From: Undibacterium sp.
GTDB taxonomy: Bacteria > Pseudomonadota > Gammaproteobacteria > Burkholderiales > Burkholderiaceae_D
Length of the DNA: 7,721 nt
NCBI GenBank assembly: GCA_019752975.1
Contig: JAIELM010000112.1
Location: 1-7,721, forward strand
Direction: 5' to 3'
Part shown: positions 1-5,579 of the stretch, piece after piece
Position numbering within the stretch: position 1 is the first letter of the stretch
Layout: every line of letters starts with the position of its first letter
Position numbers and translations under genes: made by a program
The notes under the pieces: generated by a model
What the model saw: only the letters and a program-made list of their open reading frames with translations
Database searches by the model: none
Told to the model about the DNA's origin: nothing

Positions 1-399
1 GAAAATCGAAAGGAAAAGATTATTCTTTTTGGGATAGAAATAAGTTTTAAATGTCGAGAAAACACGGTGTCTTAAATTCTATTTAGCATGACTTTCTATC
101 GATATACATTGACGGATGATAGTGACACGGTAATTCTGGCAATGCGTAGCTTTAATTGAAGTTTTTCTTATTACTGGTGAGCTCGTTTTTCTACGGTAAG
201 TGCTTGATGTTGTTGCGAAGCTGTGAGCGAGTTGGAATAAGGCGGCTTTACATTAGTTGAGCTGGTTGGGAGGTGACGGTTCTAAGCGCTTACATAATAT
301 GAGTCATAATGACTGTTAATGTGGGACGAGGATATTTTTCCTTTCTTTGTCTAACCCTCAATTTCCCGTACCCTGTCTAGAGTGGGGTTTTCTATATCT
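1..399. other. Gene-free left flank
   Basis: No convincing coding region is visible on either strand. Two short plus-strand frames are open from the left edge, one stopping at 73-75 and one at 48-50. Either could be the last codons of a truncated gene, but neither tail is recognisable. The stretch looks AT-richer than the genes to the right. It should contain the promoter and leader of the M23 lipoprotein gene, but no clear sigma-70 pair stands out: the TTGACG at 109-114 has only a poor -10 (TAATTC) at 131-136. The one distinct structure is the dyad at 302-314, listed separately. Confidence 0.6.
302..314. promoter_or_regulatory. 13-bp perfect dyad, candidate operator
   Basis: AGTCATAATGACT reads the same on both strands around a central A (six-base arms). 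It includes a CATAAT hexamer (305-310) that resembles a -10 box, and an identical CATAAT lies 12 bases upstream at 293-298. It sits about 90 bases before the M23 lipoprotein start, which suits a regulator site overlapping a promoter. No good -35 accompanies either hexamer, and a 13-bp dyad can arise by chance, so the role is inference. Confidence 0.25.
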
Positions 400-1581
400 A
401 TGATGAAATTTTTAGCCTTACTTTTAATAGTGCTGTTGGCGGCTTGTGGTGGTGGGAGTAGCTCAGGCTCAAATATTAGCCAAAGCGCTGGGTCAAATGT
501 TCCGGCTATACCTCTCCCATCTGGGCCACTTATTTACATAGTTGCTCCTGCGGCTGGTAAATTACCTTGGCCGCAGCATAATCCCAGCTTCACTCAAGAT
601 CAATATGCAGCGATGGTAAAGAGTAATTTCATTCTGAATAATTTCGGGCTACTTCAAGGTAACGAAGATGGTAGCGGCTCTAGGGGAATGTATCTACATG
701 ACGGGCTCGATTTTATGCTGCCCGACGGTACTTCTGTATATGCTGTGAAGGCTGGAACAATCAAGGACTTGATGCCATCGGGTGGCATTATCACTGTGGA
801 AGATTTGATGCAATTGGGTACGGGATGGCAAATGGCACATCTTGATGTTGACGTTCGTTTGCAAGTTGGGCAAAAGCTACAGCAAGGGCAATTTGTCGGG
901 GTAATCAGAAATGGAGAAGGACATACTCATTTTAATCGAATATTAAATCTGCAGAATACGGATTGGAGTTATGGGAATGTGTCTTTGTATCCGGATGATT
1001 TGTTTGATTTACCGGATACGCTCGCGCCAGTGATTTTTCCAGTGCTGTACTATTTTAAAGATGCTAGCGACACGGTATTTTTGCGTACCAATAATCTTGT
1101 GACCTTGAGTGGAAAAGTAGATATCGTAGCCGGATTACGCGACCTTGCTGGCAACCCCCAAGCTGCAACGCCGGAACGTAAGGCACCAAGCAAGTTTGAT
1201 TTACTGATTAAGGATGAGGTAGGTAAAACGGTGTGGCATACGCAAGCTGATTTGCGCAACATAGCAATCACGCCCCCTTTTCTAGGTGATGCCTCGGCTG
1301 CAGATCGTGAGGTCAAGCTTTTATACAAAAAACCGATCGTCGTTGATATTGCGCCGTGGAGAAATCAAGGCTTTAGTTGGTGGGTGATGACGAATCTTCC
1401 TACTTATACGAGTCTAACCAGGATCGATGTAAAGGACGAAGATTTACATTGGGACACAAGTGCGAAGAATGCCAATGGTCAGGCGATTTATTCAAATAGC
1501 CTTTACACGGTAGTTTTGTCTGTGGCCGATTCTAATGGCAATCAAACGACAATGACCGATGCAGTGCTAGTGAAGAACTAA
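400..1581 (+). CDS. M23 (LytM-type) metallopeptidase lipoprotein
   Basis: Predicted outer-membrane-anchored cell-wall endopeptidase that would cut peptidoglycan cross-links. From the ATG at 400 (393 aa) the N-terminus is a short lipoprotein signal, a hydrophobic run ending LLAAC with lipidated Cys16, followed by a Gly/Ser-rich linker. Glycine after the Cys gives no inner-membrane retention signal. The peptidase domain spans about residues 96-180. It has H-D-G-L-D (His100, Asp104), then a G-T-S-V-Y-A stretch, AHLD (His147) and GHTHF (His175, His177). These are all the zinc and catalytic positions expected of LytM enzymes, so the protein should be active. Residues from about 205 to the end form a C-terminal extension I do not recognise, probably beta-rich. 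A GTG at 382 in the same frame would add six residues before the signal, and neither start has a strong Shine-Dalgarno; I prefer 400 because it gives a normal signal peptide. The gene stands alone and converges with the next. Confidence 0.85.
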   Translation: MMKFLALLLIVLLAACGGGSSSGSNISQSAGSNVPAIPLPSGPLIYIVAPAAGKLPWPQHNPSFTQDQYAAMVKSNFILNNFGLLQGNEDGSGSRGMYLHDGLDFMLPDGTSVYAVKAGTIKDLMPSGGIITVEDLMQLGTGWQMAHLDVDVRLQVGQKLQQGQFVGVIRNGEGHTHFNRILNLQNTDWSYGNVSLYPDDLFDLPDTLAPVIFPVLYYFKDASDTVFLRTNNLVTLSGKVDIVAGLRDLAGNPQAATPERKAPSKFDLLIKDEVGKTVWHTQADLRNIAITPPFLGDASAADREVKLLYKKPIVVDIAPWRNQGFSWWVMTNLPTYTSLTRIDVKDEDLHWDTSAKNANGQAIYSNSLYTVVLSVADSNGNQTTMTDAVLVKN

Positions 1582-1608
1582 TCTGGCCATCAGCGTTTGA
1601 ATTTCCGC

Positions 1609-2229
1609 TTACGTTGTTGCCGACAAACCTGAAGCCGCTTTTAATTGTTGTCGAAATTGTTCAAAACCTTGCTGCACCGCCTTGAGTGTTTGTTGGCTCA
1701 CTTCCGGCAACTGACCTCCCAAAATTTCTTTCGCCTCAGCAAAGCCTTTTTCTACCGCTTTTTGTATCTTATCTATCTTAGCTGGGTCATTGCCTATCGC
1801 ATTTGAGGCAATTTTGAGGATTCTGTCAGCGGTTTGTTTGACCCCAAATTCGCCGTCCTCAGCGACAGCGGCCCTGGCCTTGGCAACTGTGGCCGCATCC
1901 ACTTTAAGCTTTTGCTCTCCACTCGCTACCTTGCCGAGGTTTAGTCCTTGTTGTTCTACCAAAGGGCGAATTAAATTGACGATTTCTTCAGCCTTACGAT
2001 TGGATTCTTCTAGTAGGGCTTGTAGATCCTTATTTTGCGCCACTTTGCCGGCTGCATTATAGGTCGTGTCAGCCGAACTAGTCTGTCCTAAAGAAACGGT
2101 GTCTTGTGGTACTTGAGAAGGTGGTGGCGGTGGCGGACGTTGAGGTGAGCGCTGTGTGGGTGAGCTGATGGCATTGTTGGTGTTGATGGTACTCGCGGTG
2201 ACATTGTTTGTTGAAATAGTGATGGCCAT
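1609..2229 (-). CDS. DUF5610-like protein with proline run
   Basis: Small cytosolic-looking protein (206 aa) of unknown function. There is no signal peptide or membrane segment. Residues 1-30 are rich in Ser, Thr and Asn. Six consecutive prolines follow (about 32-37), then a D-T-V-S-L-G motif (about 43-48) of the kind seen in low-complexity N-termini of flagellum-related proteins. From about residue 60 the chain is helical and charged. The end, with GFAEAKEILGG-LPEVS and a repeated V-x-x-G-F pattern, resembles from memory the DUF5610 family; a profile search is needed. The start is ATG-ATG: AGGGAG (2241-2236) lies 3 nt from the first ATG (2232) and 6 nt from the second (2229), so the second is better spaced. 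It lies downstream of the acyltransferase gene with a 125-nt gap, and is probably transcribed on its own. Confidence 0.7.
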   Translation of the reverse strand: MAITISTNNVTASTINTNNAISSPTQRSPQRPPPPPPSQVPQDTVSLGQTSSADTTYNAAGKVAQNKDLQALLEESNRKAEEIVNLIRPLVEQQGLNLGKVASGEQKLKVDAATVAKARAAVAEDGEFGVKQTADRILKIASNAIGNDPAKIDKIQKAVEKGFAEAKEILGGQLPEVSQQTLKAVQQGFEQFRQQLKAASGLSATT

Positions 2230-2235
2230 CATATT

Positions 2236-2241
2236 CTCCCT
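2236..2241 (-). promoter_or_regulatory. Ribosome binding site of DUF5610-like gene
   Basis: AGGGAG on the minus strand, 6 nt before the ATG at 2229 and only 3 nt before the tandem ATG at 2232. The spacing favours the second ATG as the start. Confidence 0.6.
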
Positions 2242-2297
2242 GACAAAATTAGGACGCCTAGCTTAAGGAAAGCAAGGCATCTCTCGATTAACGGACT

Positions 2298-2325
2298 TGC
2301 TCGGCCAAAACTCCATAGATTTTTA
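2298..2325 (-). promoter_or_regulatory. Possible sigma-28 (FliA) type promoter
   Basis: On the minus strand, TAAA (2325-2322) is followed after 16 nt by GCCGAGCA (2305-2298), about 66 nt before the DUF5610-like start. The FliA consensus is TAAA, about 15 nt, then GCCGATAA. Six of eight -10 positions match and the spacer is one base long. This would suit a motility-linked gene, but the match is imperfect and no flagellar gene is in the window. Confidence 0.22.
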
Positions 2326-2357
2326 GTTAAGTCGAGGTTTAAATGAGTCAAATCATG

Positions 2358-3365
2358 TTAAATCTTTGCACCTGGTTTCAAGCTTAGAGCGGGTTTCTCA
2401 ATCAGGTGCCATGAAGCGTAAGCACATATAAAAGTAAAACACAGCGTGATGACTAATCCTAGGTAAAACGATAGTGCCTTCCCGTTTAAAGAAAAGAACA
2501 ATTGTTGGATAGGGAAGGCATATAGGTAAAGACCATAAGACAAATCCCCATATTTACCCGTTTTTCTCAGTAAGGGAGTCGCGCTGCTGCCAAAAAAAAT
2601 CACAGCATAAGGCAAAATCGCAAACAGTCCGGCCTCGGGAAAATGCATGACAAAGAGAAGTAAGCTTAGGCAAGTTAAGCCAAGTAAATATCGGTAGGCA
2701 AACTTGCGCCATTGCGGCTGAAATAAATCTAAGCACACACCAGCAAAGAAAAAAACACTGAAATGCCATTTCAATTGCACCGTTTGATTTTGAAAAACCA
2801 AGAGGGTAGTAGCGGTAGCGAGGGTAGCAATCAAAACCAAGAGTGGCCATCTAAGGCAACGTAACAGCCCTAATGAGAGCAGCATCAGATAACAATTCAG
2901 TTCTAGTGGTATGGTCCATAAAGAGCCGTTCACCGCACCGGGGTAAGGATTGTTAGTGAATACGCCCGGTAAGTAATACTGAATATTGAAATGTAGTGTG
3001 TGCAGATAACGTAGCAAGCTGGGCGAACTAAAATAGGCTGTGGCACTCAAGTTGCTCATGAGAGGTCCCATCACCAAAGCCGCCAGTAAGACCACTACTG
3101 CTAAGCCTGGCCATAAGCGCAGTAAGCGTTTGGCGAGAAAACGCCAGGTGTGAGGATCATTGCGCCAGCTACTTGATACCAAAAAGCCGCTGATGATAAA
3201 AAACATGAACACACCTAGAGTCCCTAAACTGATGTTGGGGAGAATGGTGATTTCTGTTTCACCTCCAAGTGCGAGTTGATGGCCAAATAAAACCAAGAAT
3301 GCCGCCAAGATGCGCAGAAAATCAAAATTGTTTTGGCGTGAAGTGGTCGCAATAGCGGCAGGCAT
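2358..3365 (-). CDS. Acyltransferase 3 family membrane protein (OafA/YrhL-like)
   Basis: Integral inner-membrane acyltransferase, 335 aa, a normal full length for the core domain. Such enzymes transfer acetyl or other acyl groups onto envelope sugars such as O-antigen, exopolysaccharide or peptidoglycan; the acceptor cannot be told here. Family marks are FDFLRILAAFLVLFGHQ near the N-terminus, with the R-x10-H pair Arg18 and His29; the F-F-I-I-S-G-F-L segment (55-62); NGSLWTIPLE (146-155); DLSYGLYLYAFPIQQ (274-288); and HLIEKP (320-325) near the end. About ten hydrophobic segments are spread through the chain, with Arg/Lys-rich loops such as FLAKRLLRLWP. There is no C-terminal SGNH domain. The ATG at 3365 sits just before the first motif, and no other Met precedes residue 54; its Shine-Dalgarno is poor. 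The neighbouring envelope genes do not form an obvious polysaccharide cluster, so this is probably a stand-alone modifier. Confidence 0.9.
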   Translation of the reverse strand: MPAAIATTSRQNNFDFLRILAAFLVLFGHQLALGGETEITILPNISLGTLGVFMFFIISGFLVSSSWRNDPHTWRFLAKRLLRLWPGLAVVVLLAALVMGPLMSNLSATAYFSSPSLLRYLHTLHFNIQYYLPGVFTNNPYPGAVNGSLWTIPLELNCYLMLLSLGLLRCLRWPLLVLIATLATATTLLVFQNQTVQLKWHFSVFFFAGVCLDLFQPQWRKFAYRYLLGLTCLSLLLFVMHFPEAGLFAILPYAVIFFGSSATPLLRKTGKYGDLSYGLYLYAFPIQQLFFSLNGKALSFYLGLVITLCFTFICAYASWHLIEKPALSLKPGAKI

Positions 3366-3393
3366 AATAACTTTAATGACTTGTGGAAGTCGA

Positions 3394-3420
3394 ATTGTAA
3401 ATTAAAGCGAGGCATTGCAA
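3394..3420 (-). promoter_or_regulatory. Weak sigma-70 promoter candidate for acyltransferase
   Basis: On the minus strand, TTGCAA (3420-3415) is separated by 15 nt from TACAAT (3399-3394), which differs from the ideal -10 at one base. It ends 28 nt before the acyltransferase ATG. The spacer is short and the -35 matches at four of six bases, so this is tentative. It lies just outside the repeat-like element at 3440-3545. Confidence 0.3.
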
Positions 3421-3432
3421 TCATCGTTTTTT

Positions 3433-3439
3433 ATTCTTA
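3433..3439 (+). repeat. Left flanking direct repeat ATTCTTA
   Basis: Seven-base direct repeat abutting the left end of the 3440-3545 element. The identical 7-mer is at 3546-3552, so it is a candidate target-site duplication. Confidence 0.4.
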
Positions 3440-3545
3440 GGACTTAATACGCAAAACAGGCGCTGGCGTTGGCGCTATCGCCTCATTGTACTAAAGTACT
3501 GCCTTCGACTCTGCGGCTAGCTAGCGCAATTTTGCGTAAGTTCTA
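3440..3545. repeat. Compact palindromic element, MITE/REP-like
   Basis: Non-coding element of about 106 bp. The left end GGACTTAATACGCAAAA (3440-3456) is matched in inverted orientation by TAGAACTTACGCAAAA (3545-3530), with a 2-base indel and one or two changes; the match runs on weakly into GGCGC/GCGC. Inside are a GC-rich imperfect palindrome, AGGCG...CGCCT (3458-3483), GTACTAAAGTAC (3488-3499), and TGCG-CTAGCTAG-CGCA with one extra G (3512-3528). The 7-mer ATTCTTA occurs immediately outside both ends (3433-3439 and 3546-3552), as a target-site duplication would. It carries no reading frame, so any mobility would depend on an enzyme encoded elsewhere. Read on the minus strand, the first palindrome is followed by GTTTTG and could also act as a weak terminator for the VanZ-like gene. 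That it is dispersed in the genome is inference. Confidence 0.6.
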
Positions 3546-3552
3546 ATTCTTA
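3546..3552 (+). repeat. Right flanking direct repeat ATTCTTA
   Basis: Second copy of the 7-mer, abutting the right end of the element. In such AT-rich sequence a chance match is possible. Confidence 0.4.
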
Positions 3553-3560
3553 TTGATAGA

Positions 3561-3580
3561 GCGATTTTGCGTTTGTTCTA
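3561..3580 (-). repeat. Extra copy of the element's end
   Basis: Read on the minus strand from 3580, TAGAACAAACGCAAAATCGC matches the right end of the element (TAGAACTTACGCAAAATTGC from 3545) at 17 of 20 positions, in the same orientation and 35 bp away. Its first three bases are the TAG stop codon of the VanZ-like gene. It may be the relic of an earlier insertion, or a second binding site for whatever recognises the ends. Confidence 0.5.
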
Positions 3581-4726
3581 GTTTTGCCCTTGTTTGACCC
3601 TAAACTCAACTGGGGGTGATGAGCTAGGTTTGACCCAGAGATACCAAATTGCCACAAATGGCCAAGTGACGGAGAGAAACTGCGCCGCGCCGTAAAAATT
3701 GAGCATTTTCCCCTGCATCATGGTTTGTAAAGTATTGAGGAAATACGGATTGCTGGGAATCAGATTGACCAGCAACAAACTGATTGTGAGCAATAGCAGC
3801 GCCAGTCGGCGTTGCGTCTGTTTGGGCGCAAAAGAAAAGCCGTACAGCATGATGATGCTAATCACCAATCCGCCTTGTGCTCCAGGGGTGAGCCAACTAA
3901 ATGCATCTTCCGGTTGAAACATCAGGGCATTGGCGAGCGCTTTGGCGGTCAAGGCCGCCACCAATGTGGCACAGGCGAGTACAAATTGTGGAGCATGGCG
4001 ATTTAATAGAGAAAGGCATATTAGTATCGCGCCAGTGCAACCGCAAGCGGTCACTAAGGTCTCCGATAGCAGGTATTTTTCTGCACTGAGTTCTAGGCCT
4101 AGCCCGTGTAATAAAACCGCATTGAGATCGATGCTCAACCCGAGATATTCTTCGCACCAGAGTGAGATCACAGGAAAAATTTGTCCCAAGCCGAACAAAA
4201 AATCTTGAGGGAAAATTTGAGCAAGAGGCCATAAACTAAGTACTAAGATTTCGCGCGGCGCCTCGTGACGTAGCCAGCGTTTTTTGAGCGCTTCTAAGCT
4301 GCCATTCTCTAAAATCCAAGGAAGCAAAAATGCCCCTAGGTGTGCTCCTAGCATGCACCCTGCCGTATTGGTGAGCACATCCAGCGAAGAGGTGACTCGA
4401 CTCGGCAGAAAAAATTGCACGCTTTCCATCAATAAGCTCGTCGCGCAGCCAGCGAGTGAGGCCAGTAACACTGACCACTTGCGTGACAAGTGGGGATACA
4501 GTGCAAACACCAATAAAACACCAAAGGGGATGTAGCCTACCACATTGACGCTAGCGTCAAACCAGCCCCAGTATTTTGGCCACTGAAAGAGTTGATCAAA
4601 AAATGCCGCCAAATTTTCGAACTGCCAACCAGAAAAAGGATACCAACTGGCGTACACAATCAGGATGCTGTAAGCAACTAGACTAGCGCGCGAAAAAGAT
4701 GAAGGGCTGGGGATTTTTTGAGTCAT
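3578..4726 (-). CDS. VanZ-like family membrane protein with long C-terminal extension
   Basis: Integral membrane protein of 382 aa. The first 135 or so residues are a VanZ-like domain, named for teicoplanin-resistance VanZ, whose biochemical role is not settled. The characteristic polar residues are present: Y-A-S-W-Y-P-F (25-31), Asp57, Asn61, YIPFG (65-69), E-S-V-Q (Glu101, Gln104), and SRVTSSLDVLTNTAG (109-123) with Asp115 and Asn120. The remaining 250 residues or so add roughly five or six hydrophobic segments (about 222-242, 246-270, 283-300, 306-324, 349-366). They include a conserved-looking LNFYGAAQFLSVTWPF stretch (342-357) and end in a short polar tail. Similar long VanZ proteins occur, as I recall, in betaproteobacteria, so glycopeptide resistance should not be inferred. 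The ATG at 4726 precedes the first membrane segment; no good Shine-Dalgarno is visible. The gene is separated from the lipid-transport operon by 168 nt without a clear terminator. The stop codon lies at the edge of a repeated motif. Confidence 0.85.
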   Translation of the reverse strand: MTQKIPSPSSFSRASLVAYSILIVYASWYPFSGWQFENLAAFFDQLFQWPKYWGWFDASVNVVGYIPFGVLLVFALYPHLSRKWSVLLASLAGCATSLLMESVQFFLPSRVTSSLDVLTNTAGCMLGAHLGAFLLPWILENGSLEALKKRWLRHEAPREILVLSLWPLAQIFPQDFLFGLGQIFPVISLWCEEYLGLSIDLNAVLLHGLGLELSAEKYLLSETLVTACGCTGAILICLSLLNRHAPQFVLACATLVAALTAKALANALMFQPEDAFSWLTPGAQGGLVISIIMLYGFSFAPKQTQRRLALLLLTISLLLVNLIPSNPYFLNTLQTMMQGKMLNFYGAAQFLSVTWPFVAIWYLWVKPSSSPPVEFRVKQGQN

Positions 4727-4770
4727 GGGCTTGTGGTCGAGGTGTCGCTATAAGCTATCTTTCCCTCGGG

Positions 4771-4830
4771 TTTTAGCGGTTGTTGAGAGGTTTTCGTTGA
4801 AGAATAAAAGTCACTGGATTCCCGCTAAAA
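4771..4830. repeat. 9-bp inverted repeat in the gap before the VanZ-like gene
   Basis: TTTTAGCGG (4771-4779) and CCGCTAAAA (4822-4830) are exact inverted copies separated by 42 bases, in the 168-nt gap between the lipoprotein gene and the VanZ-like gene. The loop is too long for a normal terminator and no T run follows. It could be a paired regulator site upstream of the VanZ-like gene or chance. Confidence 0.25.
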
Positions 4831-4894
4831 ACATGTGAGAAAGACGGCAAACCGAGCAGCATAACATGTTGGATACTCAGCTTTTATACGTTGA

Positions 4895-5518
4895 TCAATG
4901 CACCTTATGCTTATCCACTTGGAGGCGCAACCAAGTATTTAGTTCCATTAACATCGCCTCTATTGCCAGCGGCATAGCTTGCGCTCCTCCTTTGGCATCA
5001 GCACTCGTGCAGCGATAATTTTGACGAAAATTCTTTTGTCCCAGTAGATGATTCTGATGGATCAAACTTGCGCGAAATTGTACTTGTACTTCGCTAGAGT
5101 CAACGCTAGAAAAAATCTGCTCAAATTTCTCTAATTCGATTTTGAGTATTGGTATATCTTTCACGCCATCGCTGCTATTTACTATGACCGCACCGGCTTC
5201 GGTCAGTTGCTGTTTAATCGCGGTTTCTAATAATTGTGCCGGTGATATACCCCAACGGCTATTGGCATAGGGACGGAGCTCCTGTGTATTGTTGTAGGCT
5301 AGGCGATAGTGCATGGCGTTTCCATCTAAGCTCAGTGGAACGCGAATCTCGGCAAGAGTGAATTGAATGGGCGATGTGTTTGGCGTGACATTCTGTGCGA
5401 CATTTTGGTTTGGGCGAAGAGCGCCGAAATCATAGCTTTGGACAGAAATCGGGCTGGCGCAAGCGTTCAAACTCAATGCGATGAAAAAAATCTTTAAGTG
5501 AATATAAAGTCGCTTCAT
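4895..5518 (-). CDS. ABC-type transport auxiliary lipoprotein (PqiC/DUF330-like)
   Basis: Lipoprotein partner of an MCE-type lipid transporter, 207 aa. The N-terminus is a signal peptide with a positively charged start, a hydrophobic core (IFFIALSL) and lipobox L-N-A-C, giving lipidated Cys20. Alanine at +2 does not retain it in the inner membrane, so outer-membrane attachment is expected. The family hallmark is the block MHYRLAYNNTQELRPYANSRW (69-89) followed by G-I-S-P-A-Q-L-L and a helix, as in PF03886 proteins related to PqiC. Later parts carry the expected beta strands (LKIELEKFEQIF, VQVQFRASL) and a C-terminal helix. It is the last gene of the operon, 61 nt after the MCE gene, with its own AGGGA ribosome site 6 nt before the ATG. 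The family is thought to stabilise or dock the MCE assembly to the outer membrane; that role here is inferred from family and position. Confidence 0.88.
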   Translation of the reverse strand: MKRLYIHLKIFFIALSLNACASPISVQSYDFGALRPNQNVAQNVTPNTSPIQFTLAEIRVPLSLDGNAMHYRLAYNNTQELRPYANSRWGISPAQLLETAIKQQLTEAGAVIVNSSDGVKDIPILKIELEKFEQIFSSVDSSEVQVQFRASLIHQNHLLGQKNFRQNYRCTSADAKGGAQAMPLAIEAMLMELNTWLRLQVDKHKVH

Positions 5519-5524
5519 GTTAAT

Positions 5525-5529
5525 TCCCT
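5525..5529 (-). promoter_or_regulatory. Ribosome binding site of auxiliary lipoprotein gene
   Basis: AGGGA on the minus strand, 6 nt before the ATG at 5518. It supports both the start and independent translation after the 61-nt gap. Confidence 0.65.
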
Positions 5530-5579
5530 AGTTTTTGTAGGGTGGAAAAGCCTAGCGCCTCCCACCGTTCGTAAGGCGA

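Noticed and set aside
1..75. Truncated gene tail at the left edge
   Set aside because: Short open frames exist in two plus-strand phases but are too short to recognise or to choose between.
1050..1328. Minus-strand open frame of 92 codons inside the M23 gene
   Set aside because: Antisense shadow of a well-supported coding region; no recognisable motif and no ribosome site.
1790..2062. Plus-strand open frame of 90 codons opposite the DUF5610-like gene
   Set aside because: Antisense to a gene with a good ribosome site; Ala/Ser/Leu-rich composition typical of shadow frames.
2338..2362. AT-rich inverted repeat (TTTAAATGA / TCATGTTAAA) at the acyltransferase stop codon as a terminator
   Set aside because: The stem has a bulge, is almost all A-T, and is not followed by a T run; too weak to call.
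3897..4535. Several overlapping open frames on both strands inside the VanZ-like gene
   Set aside because: They all lie inside a polytopic membrane protein gene with clear family motifs; none shows a domain or start signal.
3578..4726. Glycopeptide-resistance gene call for the VanZ-like protein
   Set aside because: No other van genes are present, and VanZ-like domains are widespread in bacteria without this resistance.
5542..5566. GGTGG/CCACC hairpin between the MCE and lipoprotein genes as a terminator or attenuator
   Set aside because: Only five paired bases with a long loop and no T run on the minus strand.
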